DNA from: Mycolicibacterium aichiense
GTDB lineage: Bacteria; Actinomycetota; Actinomycetes; Mycobacteriales; Mycobacteriaceae
Direction of reading: 5' to 3'
Assembly (NCBI RefSeq): GCF_010726245.1
Contig: NZ_AP022561.1
Location: 2,170,001-2,234,000 of the forward strand
DNA length: 64,000 nucleotides
Position numbers and translations under genes: made by a program. Under the pieces are notes generated by a model. It worked only from the letters and a program-made list of their open reading frames with translations. It did no database searches and was not told the DNA's origin. Shown one piece after another: positions 8,606-17,058 of this stretch. The stretch's first letter is position 1. Each line of letters starts with the position of its first letter.

Positions 8606-9283
8606 GTGCCCATGCCGAGCGTCGCCCCCGCGGTTCTGGTCGTCGAGGACGATCACGCGCTCAGTGCGATGCTGGCGGCGCTGCTCACCGATGAGGGCTA
8701 CCGGGTCGACACCGCATACGACGGACAGCAAGGGTTGCACCGCGGGTTGACGGGGGATTACGACGCTTTGATCGTGGACCGTGGGTTGCCGGTGATGGAC
8801 GGCGCGGATCTGATTGGGCTGCTCAGATCGAAAGGCGTCGCGACGCCTGCGCTGATCTTGACGGCGCGCGGAGCGGTGGAGGATCGGGTGGAAGGCCTCG
8901 ACGCGGGTGCGCAGGATTATCTGGTCAAGCCCTTCGAAGTTCCCGAGCTGCTTGCCCGGGTGCGTGCGCTGCTGCGGCGAATCGACAACTCCGCCACCGT
9001 CGTCGGCGCAGGCGGCCTGCGGCTGGACCGGGTGACCCGCCGGGTGTCGGGGCCGGGCACAGACGGCGACGTCGAGTTGTCCGAGCGGGAAGCCTCGCTG
9101 CTGGCGACGCTGATGTCCGCACCCAAACGGGTGTACAGCCGCGCTCAGCTTCTCGACTTGGTGTTCGAGGGCGTCGAGTCCGGCGGAGCGGTGGATCTCT
9201 ACGTCCACTATTTGCGGCGCAAGCTCGGTAAGCAGGTGATCCGCACCGTGCACGGCGCCGGCTACCGCTTCGGGTACGAATGA
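8606..9283 (+). CDS. OmpR/PhoB-family response regulator
   Basis: A 225-residue two-domain regulator. The receiver domain covers about residues 8-125, with acidic pocket ED near the start (VVEDDHALS), phosphoacceptor Asp58 in LIVDRGLP and conserved Lys in LVKPFE. The C-terminal winged helix (about 130-225) has the usual AQLLDLVFEG...VDLYVHYLRRKLG...VRTVHGAGYRF pattern. The start may be GTG 8606 or ATG 8612. Its stop overlaps the start of the histidine kinase by four bases (ATGA), so they form one two-component system. A near-palindrome 47 bases upstream is a candidate self-binding site. Confidence 0.92.
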   Translation: MPMPSVAPAVLVVEDDHALSAMLAALLTDEGYRVDTAYDGQQGLHRGLTGDYDALIVDRGLPVMDGADLIGLLRSKGVATPALILTARGAVEDRVEGLDAGAQDYLVKPFEVPELLARVRALLRRIDNSATVVGAGGLRLDRVTRRVSGPGTDGDVELSEREASLLATLMSAPKRVYSRAQLLDLVFEGVESGGAVDLYVHYLRRKLGKQVIRTVHGAGYRFGYE

Positions 9284-10488
9284 CCCCGGCCAGTGATCTC
9301 GCCGTGGTGCGGCGGGCCGGCCGCATCGCGGCGATTCAGGCGTCGGTTGCCCTTGCCCTGGTGCTGCTGGTCGTGGGCGGGGTGGTGTTCATGGTCTACG
9401 TGCGTGCCCAGAACCGTCAGATCGACGCCGAGCTGCGGACGCTGGCCATGTCGGCCGACGACGCCGGCGACCCGCCCCCCGACATGGAACTCGCGTTGCG
9501 CGAGAACGACGGTGAGGTGTCGACCAGTGATGGCGGGCAGCCCGGGGTGGCGCTGCTGGCCGGACCGGCGGGCTTCGGCGACCTGCGCACCGACGGGCGT
9601 CATTACCGGACGTTCGTTGTGGATCGGCCTGAGGGGCGGGTGGTGGCGATGATGGATCTGGCGCCCTACCACGCGGGCCGTAACCGTCTGCTGATGTCGG
9701 TGGGCTTCGCCGAACTGGCCGGCATCCTGGCATCGGTCGCGGTGGTGGTGCTGTTCACCCGACGGTCGGTGCGTCCGCTGGCCCAGGCGTTGGCGTTGCA
9801 GCGCAGATTCGTCGCGGACGCGTCGCACGAACTGCGGGCGCCGCTGACGGTGTTGCACACCCGCGCCCAGATGCTGGCTCAGCGGGCCGGTACCGCGGAC
9901 GCTGAAGTGGTTCGCGCCGACGCCGACGCGCTGGTGGCCGACACCCGCGCGCTGAGCGACATCGTCGATGATCTCCTGGCGTCGGCGACGATGACGGCGG
10001 GCGAGTCGCGACGCGATCGGGTTGACCTGGCCTCGGTGGCATCCGACGTCCACCACAGCCTGGCGCCGTACGCGGATGCGCTGGGCGTCGACCTTCGCTA
10101 TGAAAAGCCAAGCGGTACCGATCTGTTCGAGATCGTGGGATCCAGCGCCGCGCTGCGCCGGGCGCTCACCGCGTTGGTGGACAACGCCCTGAGCCACGAG
10201 CACCCCGGCGGCGTGGTCGACATCCGTCTGAGCCGGCAGGGCTCGATGATCATCGCGGAGGTCGCCGATGACGGTGTCGGCATCGACCCCGACGCGATGG
10301 CCACGCTGTTCACCCGGTTCGCGCGCGGAACCGAGCACACCACGCGGACCGACCGGCAGTCGTACGGGATCGGGTTGGCGCTGGTGCGTGAGATCGCCCA
10401 CGCCCACGGCGGTGAGGTGACCGTCGAGTCGACCTCCGGTCATGGCGCAACCTTCACGCTCACTCTTCCGGCCGCCCCGGTCGGCTAG
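9280..10488 (+). CDS. Membrane sensor histidine kinase
   Basis: A 402-residue kinase, partner of the response regulator just upstream (4-base overlap). It has a first membrane helix near residues 18-42, an extracytoplasmic sensor loop of roughly 100 residues rich in Asp and Arg, a second helix near 140-162, then the dimerisation domain with SHELRAPLT (His183), and an ATPase domain with N-box DNALSHEHPGG, DDGVGID and a G-rich GIGLALV segment. No HAMP domain is obvious between helix 2 and the H-box, which is a short linker. The signal is unknown; the shared promoter with a metal ATPase points to a metal or redox cue. Confidence 0.9.
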   Translation: MTPASDLAVVRRAGRIAAIQASVALALVLLVVGGVVFMVYVRAQNRQIDAELRTLAMSADDAGDPPPDMELALRENDGEVSTSDGGQPGVALLAGPAGFGDLRTDGRHYRTFVVDRPEGRVVAMMDLAPYHAGRNRLLMSVGFAELAGILASVAVVVLFTRRSVRPLAQALALQRRFVADASHELRAPLTVLHTRAQMLAQRAGTADAEVVRADADALVADTRALSDIVDDLLASATMTAGESRRDRVDLASVASDVHHSLAPYADALGVDLRYEKPSGTDLFEIVGSSAALRRALTALVDNALSHEHPGGVVDIRLSRQGSMIIAEVADDGVGIDPDAMATLFTRFARGTEHTTRTDRQSYGIGLALVREIAHAHGGEVTVESTSGHGATFTLTLPAAPVG

Positions 10489-11501
10489 CGGGGCGCGCGC
10501 ACGTCGATCGCCAGCCGTTCGCCGTCGTGGCGGGACAACACCAAATCCAGTCGTGAGACGCGGGCGGTGAGAGGATCGCGCAGCCGGACCGCATCGCGCA
10601 CGTCGTTGGGCCACAGGTATCGCCACGCCGCGTAGCTGTTGGTCATCTCGTACACGTTGAAACCGGCCTCGATGAACGGGCGCAGGACGTCGGCCGGCCG
10701 CAGCTCACGGTCCGGCCACCATCGGGGCGAGAGTTCGACCACGATCTCGGCGTCGTCCCGCAATGTCCCGATGATGTTGCGCATCCCGGCCAGGACGTCG
10801 GGTTCGGCGCCTTCGACGTCGATCTTGATCAGCCGCGCCGACGTGATCTCGCGGAACGTGAGGATCTCCTCGAGCGGCCTGGCCTCGATCGTCGACTCGG
10901 CATGCAGACCGCGCGACGGCAGCGTGGTCGACATTCCGGCGTTGTTGCGCGGCCCGGCGTACACCGTCAACGTCCCGGATTTCGCCGCAGCCGCCATGTT
11001 CACCCGACGGATGCGATCGCGATGGCCGCTGACATCCACGTTCTGGTGCAGATCGTCGAACATCGCCGGCGATGCCTCTACCGCCACCACGCCACCCTGG
11101 GTGCCCACCGAGCCGGCCGCGAGGAGTGAGTAGTAGCCGATGTTGGCACCGACGTCGACGAAGACGTCGCCGGCGTCGAGCCGGCTCGCGATGAATCGGG
11201 TGAGGTCCGGCTCCCACTCGTGGAACACCCAGATGTAGGTGGCGATCAGATCGGGCAGCCGGCACATCAGCGTGGCGTCGAAGCCGGTGCGTCCCGGCAG
11301 CTGCACGGCGTGCCCCAGCCGGCCGTAGCCGCGCAGCAGCAGCGACAACGCCGCGAATACTGGTATCAGGAGCGCGGCCCGGAGCACCCTTTCTGCGCGT
11401 GGAACGGTTTGCTTGGGAGTACCGAGCCGCCGCGCCACGTTGCGCAGACCGCATGCCGTCGCGACGACCATCAGCTCCAGAGGTGACCGGGTCGAAACCA
11501 T
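10485..11501 (-). CDS. FkbM-family SAM-dependent methyltransferase
   Basis: A 338-residue protein. After an N-terminal hydrophobic stretch (around residues 40-60, ALLIPVFAALSLLL) comes a Rossmann methyltransferase core with the SAM-binding motif VFVDVGANIGYYSLLAA and the FkbM-typical SARLIKIDVEGAEPDVLAGM. FkbM enzymes O-methylate sugars or polyketides; in mycobacteria relatives act on glycolipids, though the substrate here is unknown. The gene converges on the histidine kinase: the two stop codons share the bases at 10485-10488. It is divergent from the ApbE gene. Confidence 0.85.
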   Translation of the reverse strand: MVSTRSPLELMVVATACGLRNVARRLGTPKQTVPRAERVLRAALLIPVFAALSLLLRGYGRLGHAVQLPGRTGFDATLMCRLPDLIATYIWVFHEWEPDLTRFIASRLDAGDVFVDVGANIGYYSLLAAGSVGTQGGVVAVEASPAMFDDLHQNVDVSGHRDRIRRVNMAAAAKSGTLTVYAGPRNNAGMSTTLPSRGLHAESTIEARPLEEILTFREITSARLIKIDVEGAEPDVLAGMRNIIGTLRDDAEIVVELSPRWWPDRELRPADVLRPFIEAGFNVYEMTNSYAAWRYLWPNDVRDAVRLRDPLTARVSRLDLVLSRHDGERLAIDVRAPR

Positions 11502-11522
11502 GCGTTACAAATTCATGTCGCA

Positions 11523-11542
11523 TTCTTTGAGTCGACAAAGAA
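11523..11542. promoter_or_regulatory. Inverted repeat TTCTTTG-N6-CAAAGAA
   Basis: Perfect 7-base arms separated by 6 bases, 22 bases upstream of the FkbM methyltransferase start, in an AT-richer 250-bp divergent region. It shares TTCTTTGAG-N5-AAAGAA with the site at 8540-8559, which sits before the response regulator gene 3 kb away. The pair may be sites for the same regulator. Confidence 0.5.
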
Positions 11543-11751
11543 CATCGGGCCGACACTGCCGACGCCACGCTCGAAGCTGCGAAATGGCGCCAAAGAGGCA
11601 GTTTCCCAAGCAAATTCGGACTGCATTTGCCAGGCAACTCACGCTCTTCGCTCAGGTTATTGCCAGTACCACCGGACGTGGGGCCATCGCCGCTTGCGGG
11701 CGCAGGCCCAATTCTTCGAAGCTTCAAAAAACCTGCTGTGAGCATGCAGTC

Positions 11752-12738
11752 ATGGACTCACCCGGTTCTGCGGTACCCGGTGCCGCGTCAGGGGCGGTGG
11801 CCGAGATGCCGGCTGCGCGCCCGGCTTGCCCGACCGCGGAAAGCCATTGGCAGCGTTGGACGATGGATATGCAGATCATCGTCACGGACCCCGACGCTCT
11901 TGCCGCTGCCCGGCGTGCGGTGGATGCCGAACTCGACGCCATCGACGCTGCGGCCTCACGATTCAACCCTGATTCGGAGATCAACGGCCTCACCCGCTCT
12001 GGCCGGCCCACCGAGGTCAGTGAGCTACTCGCCGAACTGCTCGGCGCCGCGTTGGCTGCGGCACAACAGACCGACGGTGACGTCGACCCGACGATCGGCG
12101 CCCGCCTGATCGATCTCGGCTACGATCGCGAGATCGCCGCCGTGAATTCGGCTGTGCCGCTGGCGGTGTCGGTCAGCCGGGCAGCCGACTGGTCGATGAT
12201 CAGACTGGACGGGCGGACGGCCGCGGTGCCGCTCGGGGTGGTTGTCGACCTGGGGTCGACGGCCAAGGCGGTCGCTGCGGATCGCTGCGCGGCACGAGCG
12301 CACCGGATCACCGGCGCGGGCGTGCTGGTGAACCTCGGCGGCGACATCGCGACGGCCGGGGATGCTCCCGGCGAGGGCTGGCAGGTGCTGGTCTGCGACG
12401 GCGACGATGAACCGGCGACGACGGTCGCATTGTCGCCGGGCGTGGCCATGGCCACGTCGAGCACCTTGCGCCGCCGGTGGCGACGTGGCAGGCGGGCGCT
12501 GCACCACATCGTCGACCCGCGGTCGGGCTGGCCGGCGGAACCGGTGTGGCGCACCGTCAGCGTCGTCGCTGCCAGCTGTCTTAAAGCCAACACAGTCAGC
12601 ACCGCGGCGGTGATCCGCGGCTGGCGCGCGCTCGACTGGATCCGGGCACAGGGCCTGCCCGCCCGGCTGGTGGACAGCGACGGGATCGTGCACACACTCG
12701 GCGGATGGCCGGCGGAACACTCAGGTGGGCGGAGATGA
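11752..12738 (+). CDS. apbE: ApbE-family FAD:protein FMN transferase
   Basis: A 328-residue ApbE homologue, which attaches FMN to Thr or Ser of target redox proteins using FAD and Mg2+. Seen: RWTMDMQIIV near the start, FNPDSEINGL, DLGSTAKAVAAD, VNLGGDIATAG and the signature HHIVDPRSGWP, all in the family order. There is no signal peptide or lipobox, so it should act inside the cell. The frame is open upstream to about 11413; ATG 11752 gives the usual family length. It overlaps a small ferredoxin gene by four bases. No flavinylation target such as an FMN-bind protein is adjacent. Confidence 0.88.
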   Translation: MDSPGSAVPGAASGAVAEMPAARPACPTAESHWQRWTMDMQIIVTDPDALAAARRAVDAELDAIDAAASRFNPDSEINGLTRSGRPTEVSELLAELLGAALAAAQQTDGDVDPTIGARLIDLGYDREIAAVNSAVPLAVSVSRAADWSMIRLDGRTAAVPLGVVVDLGSTAKAVAADRCAARAHRITGAGVLVNLGGDIATAGDAPGEGWQVLVCDGDDEPATTVALSPGVAMATSSTLRRRWRRGRRALHHIVDPRSGWPAEPVWRTVSVVAASCLKANTVSTAAVIRGWRALDWIRAQGLPARLVDSDGIVHTLGGWPAEHSGGRR

Positions 12739-12974
12739 CAAAGAGCGCGACGCAGCAGACAACGCTGCGGCTGCATATCGATTGGACGCGCTGCGACGGA
12801 CGCGGGCTGTGCAGCGAGCTGCTGCCACAGCTGCTGGGTCGTGACGATTGGGGATATCCGCGCAGCCGGGACAACTCCCGGGAAGCGTCGGTGCCCACGC
12901 CTGTGGTGAAGTACGCGCGTCGCGCTGTTGCCCGATGTCCGCGGTTGGCGCTGACTCTGGTCGAGGACGCCTGA
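12735..12974 (+). CDS. 3Fe-4S-type ferredoxin
   Basis: A 79-residue small electron carrier. It has WTRCDGRGLCSEL near residues 16-28, giving a C-x5-C pair, and ARCPRLALTL near the end, giving the third Cys-Pro. This three-cysteine layout matches the single-cluster 3Fe-4S ferredoxins found beside actinobacterial P450s and reductases. The ATG at 12735 overlaps the ApbE stop by four bases, so the two are co-translated. A ferric-reductase or flavoprotein partner might be expected with this pair, but none is present here. Confidence 0.8.
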   Translation: MTKSATQQTTLRLHIDWTRCDGRGLCSELLPQLLGRDDWGYPRSRDNSREASVPTPVVKYARRAVARCPRLALTLVEDA

Positions 12975-12980
12975 GGGCGC

Positions 12981-13736
12981 TCACTGCCCGGTTCCCATCC
13001 GGTAGCCCACGCCCCGCACGGTCAAGACGAACTTCGGTTCGGCGGGATTGTCGCCGAGTTTGCGCCGCAGGTGCCCCACGTGGACGTCGACAAGGTGGTC
13101 ATTACCCACCCACGGTTCGCCCCAGACCTCGTCGATCAGGTTGCGACGGGTCCAGACCACACCGGGCCGGGAAGACAGCGCGGCCAATATGTCGAACTCG
13201 GTGCGGGTCAACGAGATCGGCTCTGTGCCGACGAAGACCTGACGACTGGCAACGTCGATGGAGAGCGGGCCGAACACCCTCGGCGGTGATTCGCTGTGCG
13301 GTGCGCCGGCGGGCGCGACAGGTGGGGCCACCGAGCGCGGCCTGCGTAGCATCGCCCGGATCCTGGCGACCAGCTCCCGGGGGCTGAACGGTTTGGTCAC
13401 GTAGTCGTCGGCTCCGACCGACAGCCCGACGATGGTGTCGACTTCGCTGTCGCGGGCGGTCAGCATCACCACGTAGGCGTCGGAGAACGTCCGCAACTGC
13501 CGGCACACTTCGAGGCCGTCGATGCCCGGCAGGCCGAGGTCGAGCACCACCACGTCCGGGTCGACCTGCCGTGCCACGTCCAGCGCTTCGAGCCCGGACA
13601 GGCACACCGTCACCTCGAAATGCTCGCGTTCCAGATAGCTGGCGACGACCTCGGCCAGCGGCTTCTCGTCGTCCACCACCAGGGCGCGATAACCCAGGTC
13701 AGCGTCGTGCGGAGTTGCCTGTGATCCGGGATCCAT
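12981..13736 (-). CDS. Orphan OmpR/PhoB-family response regulator
   Basis: A 251-residue regulator. The receiver domain has VVDDEKPLAE, phosphoacceptor Asp66 in VVLDLGLPG, Thr in VMLTARDSE and Lys in YVTKPFSP. The C-terminal winged-helix domain ends VLTVRGVGYRMG. ATG 13736 starts just before the receiver; in-frame ATGs further upstream exist. No histidine kinase lies beside it, so it is an orphan here. It is divergent from a small SHOCT membrane protein and converges on the ferredoxin gene, leaving only six bases between stops. Confidence 0.88.
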   Translation of the reverse strand: MDPGSQATPHDADLGYRALVVDDEKPLAEVVASYLEREHFEVTVCLSGLEALDVARQVDPDVVVLDLGLPGIDGLEVCRQLRTFSDAYVVMLTARDSEVDTIVGLSVGADDYVTKPFSPRELVARIRAMLRRPRSVAPPVAPAGAPHSESPPRVFGPLSIDVASRQVFVGTEPISLTRTEFDILAALSSRPGVVWTRRNLIDEVWGEPWVGNDHLVDVHVGHLRRKLGDNPAEPKFVLTVRGVGYRMGTGQ

Positions 13737-13873
13737 GACCTTCATCGTGCCGTGCCACCGCGCCGGGTTGTGGTCTTGAGCCAATCTTTACCGAACCAAC
13801 ACCAAAAGCCGCATCGGTCCGGCGCAGCGTGGAATGAGTAACCGGAGGAGCCGCGACGAGAGGGTGGTGTCCG

Positions 13874-14143
13874 ATGATGTTCTGGTTTGACCATGACATG
13901 AGCGGGTGGGGATACGCGGGCATGGCGGTCGGCATGGTGGTGTTCTGGGCGCTCGTCATCGCCGGAATCGTTGCGCTGGTGCGGTTCACCGCGGGGCCGT
14001 CTCAGGCGGGCCCAGGTCCGTCGTACCCGGCGTACACCGCATCGCCGGAACAGCTTCTGGCTGCGCGGTTCGCGCGCGGGGAGATCGACGATGCGGAGTA
14101 CCGCCAGCGGCTGGCGGTCCTGCGTGGTGCGGAGCGGCGCTGA
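13874..14143 (+). CDS. Small membrane protein with SHOCT domain
   Basis: An 89-residue protein with one strong membrane helix (about residues 13-38) and a C-terminal SHOCT motif (EQLLAARFARGEIDDAEYRQRLAVL). SHOCT is a short oligomerisation motif found at the ends of many membrane proteins. The N-terminus is rich in His, Asp, Trp and Phe (MMFWFDHDMSGWGY). It is divergent from the orphan response regulator and converges on the MgtA-type ATPase. Confidence 0.8.
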   Translation: MMFWFDHDMSGWGYAGMAVGMVVFWALVIAGIVALVRFTAGPSQAGPGPSYPAYTASPEQLLAARFARGEIDDAEYRQRLAVLRGAERR

Positions 14144-14165
14144 GGCCGGTGTCGGGGTGCCCTTG

Positions 14166-16802
14166 TCAGGCTGGCTGTCCGAGCCGTCCACCATGGCTGA
14201 ATCGTGCTGCCCGGCGGCCGATTCGGTGTTCGCGGCCGCGGACACGAAGAGGCGGACCGGCTGGGCGGACCGGCTCGGCGTAGAACACCCGCTTGGTGAT
14301 CTCCACGAGAACCAGGTAGGCGACGGTGAGTAGAGCCAGCGCACCGTAGAACTGCCACGGCAGCGGTGTGAAGCCGAGGGCGCGGGCCACCGGGGAGATG
14401 GTCAGCACGACACCGATGGTGATGGCGGTGAACGTCGCCGCGGCCAGCAGCCCGCCCGGCCGGCTGCGCAGGAACGGCACCCGCCGGGTGCGGATCGCGA
14501 AGATGATCAGTGTCTGGGTGGCCAGCGACTCCACGAACCATCCGGTCCGGAATTCGGTGGGACCCGCGTGCAGTACACCGAGCATGAGCCCGAACGTCAT
14601 GAAATCGAACAGCGAACTGATGGGGCCGAATGTCAGCATGAATCGCCGAATGAACGCGATGTTCCAGTGCGACGGTGCGTGTAGCTGCTCTTCGTCGACC
14701 CGGTCGCTGGGGATGGCGAGTTGAGACGAGTCGTAGAGCAGGTTGTTCAGCAGGATCTGGCTGGGCAGCATGGGCAGGAACGTCAGAACGGCCGATGCCG
14801 CGGCCGCCGAGAACATGTTGCCGAAGTTGCTCGACGTCCCCATCAGGACGTACTTGATGGTGTTGGCGAAGATTCGGCGACCCTCGGCCACCCCGGTGGC
14901 CAGGACCCCCAGGTCCTTCTCCAGCAGTACGACGTCCGCCGCGTCCTTGGCGACGTCGGTGGCGGTGTCGACCGAGATCCCGACATCGGCGGAGTGCAGT
15001 GCCAACGCGTCATTGACGCCGTCACCGAGGAATCCCACCGAGCGGCCGGTTCGCCGGAGCACCGTGATGAGGCGGGCCTTCTGCTCGGGTGAGATTCGGG
15101 CGAACACGTTCGCGGTGCGGGCGGCAGCCTCGAACCCGGCGTCATCGAGGGCGGCCAACTCGGCACCCGACACTGTGCCCTTGGATGCCAAACCGAGCTC
15201 AGCACAGACCTTTTCGGCCACCGTCGCGTTGTCTCCGGTAGCCACCTTCACCTCGATGCCCAACTCGGCCAGCCGAGCCAGCGACTCGCGTGCCGCCGCC
15301 TTGGGTGGGTCGGCGAAGACGAGGAAGCCGTCCAGCGTCAGCCGGGTCTCGTCGGCGGGGGTGATCGTGGACAGTTCGGGAGCGGGCCTGCTGGCGACCG
15401 CGACGACGCGCCGCCCCTGGCGGAACAGCCGATCCAGCACCGGCTGCGCGGTGGCGGGCACCGCCGCGCAATGCGCGAGGACTTGTTCGGGGGCGCCCTT
15501 GACGATCAGCACCGGGGCGCCGGCGTCGTCGATGAGAGCCGAGGTGGCGCGGCGGGTGTGGTCGAACGGAAGTTCGGCGATCCGGTGCGCGCCCCTGGTG
15601 ACCACCTGCCGTCCCGCCTCGCAGTCCCACAGGGCGGCATCCATTTCGTTGGCACTCGTCCCACCGCATTCGGGGTCGACGTCGGTGGCCAACAAGCCCT
15701 TGCGCAGCAGGACATCCGAGACCGCGCCAGTGGGGTCGACCGCTTCGACCAGGGTGATGCGTCCCTCGGTCAGTGTGCCGGTTTTGTCGGTGATGAGGAT
15801 GTCGATGTCGCCGAGGTCCTCGATGCACACCAGCCGCTTGACCAGAACCTTGAGTTGGGCCAGCCGTCGAGACCCGGTGGCCAGACTGGTGCTGACGACG
15901 GCGGGCAGCAGCTGGGGAGTGATACCGACCGCGATCGCCAGGGCAAAGAGCACCGAGTCGATCAGCGGGCGGCGCAGGAGCAGGTTGATGGCGAGGATCA
16001 TCACGGTCAGTGTGATCGCCACGTGCAGAAGCAGATACGAGAACCGGCGCAGGCCGGTCTGGAAGTCGGTTTCCGGCTGCCGTTCGCCCAGTCCTGCCGC
16101 GATCTTGCCGAATTGTGCATTCAGTCCGGTCGCGTAGACCACCGCGGTCGCGTCCCCGGCCGACACGACTGTGCCCATGAACGCCAGATCGGTGAAGTCC
16201 GCCATGGACGCGTCGCGCGGCGCCGGTGAGGTGGACTTCTCGGCGGCGGTGGATTCGCCGGTGAGGATGCTCTCGTTGCATTCGAGTCCGTTGACGGTGA
16301 TCAGCCGCACGTCGGCGGGTACCAACTCGCCCAGAGTCAGCGCAATGACGTCCCCGGGTACCAGCTCGTTGACATCGCGCTTGACGTACTGGCCGTCGCG
16401 GCGGACCACGGCGTGATGCCGAACTCTGGAGTGCAGTGCGGCGGTGGCCCGTTCGGCGCGGTATTCGTTGAGGAAACCCAGCCCGATGCTGACGAACAGT
16501 ATGACGCCGATGATCAGGGCCTGGGTGGAGTCACCGAGGAAGAACGACAGCACCGCGGTTGCCGCCAGAAGCGCCAGAACCGCATTGTTGAGCTGCCGCC
16601 GCAGTACCGCCCAGGCGCTGACCCGATGTGTCCGAAGCGAATTGGGGCCATATCGGCTCAGGCGGGCGGCAGCCTCGGAACTGGACAGACCCTGGGCCGA
16701 GGTGTCCAGGTCGTCGAGGACGGCAGCCAGTGGCGCCGCGGCGATCGCCGCGGCCGTCAGAGTCACGGCGCCACCGAGTTCATCGGGAACGGTTGCCGTC
16801 AC
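14166..16802 (-). CDS. mgtA: MgtA/MgtB-type magnesium-translocating P-type ATPase
   Basis: An 878-residue P-type ATPase of the P3B class, which imports Mg2+ using ATP. Seen: cation-ATPase N-terminal domain ([17 protein letters not shown]), actuator [12 protein letters not shown], transport helix [10 protein letters not shown], phosphorylation site DKTGT at Asp339, and hinge GDGVND at 593-598 followed by ALAL rather than the common APAL. The frame is open to 16874; I chose GTG 16802, with GTG 16766 as an alternative. The N-terminal coding end overlaps a leftover piece of a PEP synthase gene in another frame, which makes the true start uncertain. Confidence 0.87.
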   Translation of the reverse strand: MTATVPDELGGAVTLTAAAIAAAPLAAVLDDLDTSAQGLSSSEAAARLSRYGPNSLRTHRVSAWAVLRRQLNNAVLALLAATAVLSFFLGDSTQALIIGVILFVSIGLGFLNEYRAERATAALHSRVRHHAVVRRDGQYVKRDVNELVPGDVIALTLGELVPADVRLITVNGLECNESILTGESTAAEKSTSPAPRDASMADFTDLAFMGTVVSAGDATAVVYATGLNAQFGKIAAGLGERQPETDFQTGLRRFSYLLLHVAITLTVMILAINLLLRRPLIDSVLFALAIAVGITPQLLPAVVSTSLATGSRRLAQLKVLVKRLVCIEDLGDIDILITDKTGTLTEGRITLVEAVDPTGAVSDVLLRKGLLATDVDPECGGTSANEMDAALWDCEAGRQVVTRGAHRIAELPFDHTRRATSALIDDAGAPVLIVKGAPEQVLAHCAAVPATAQPVLDRLFRQGRRVVAVASRPAPELSTITPADETRLTLDGFLVFADPPKAAARESLARLAELGIEVKVATGDNATVAEKVCAELGLASKGTVSGAELAALDDAGFEAAARTANVFARISPEQKARLITVLRRTGRSVGFLGDGVNDALALHSADVGISVDTATDVAKDAADVVLLEKDLGVLATGVAEGRRIFANTIKYVLMGTSSNFGNMFSAAAASAVLTFLPMLPSQILLNNLLYDSSQLAIPSDRVDEEQLHAPSHWNIAFIRRFMLTFGPISSLFDFMTFGLMLGVLHAGPTEFRTGWFVESLATQTLIIFAIRTRRVPFLRSRPGGLLAAATFTAITIGVVLTISPVARALGFTPLPWQFYGALALLTVAYLVLVEITKRVFYAEPVRPAGPPLRVRGREHRIGRRAARFSHGGRLGQPA

Positions 16803-16971
16803 CAGCTCGCGCCGATTCCAGGAGCAGCCGACGCTCGGCCGCGGCGATCGTGCGGCGGGCGTGCCCGAGCGCATCGGGATGGACCGAGATCGAGGTGATC
16901 CCCATGCGCACAGGATATTCGGCGAATGCCGGTGTGGTGGACGGTGCCTGACCGCACAGTGACGACGGCAT
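16780..16971 (-). pseudogene. ppsA: Remnant of phosphoenolpyruvate synthase C-terminus
   Basis: A 63-residue reading frame has the sequence pattern of the extreme C-terminus of pyruvate, water dikinase: [16 protein letters not shown] followed by [19 protein letters not shown]. In intact enzymes this segment carries the catalytic Cys in GQAPS and closes the PEP-binding barrel. The other ~700 residues are missing; a stop codon lies just upstream in the same frame. The fragment ends inside the mgtA 5' end. It is best read as the scar of a lost ppsA gene. A chance match is unlikely because the motif order and spacing fit. Confidence 0.7.
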
Positions 16972-17058
16972 TCTCGGCGTCGCTCATGCCGAGGTCACTG
17001 ATGTCTTCGGCGTATGGTCCGGCATCGTGGAAACCCTCCAATTGTGCTGCCGGACTGG

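Noticed and set aside
9262..10626. 454-codon frame antisense to the histidine kinase
   Set aside because: Arg/His/Gln-rich shadow of the kinase with no recognisable domain.
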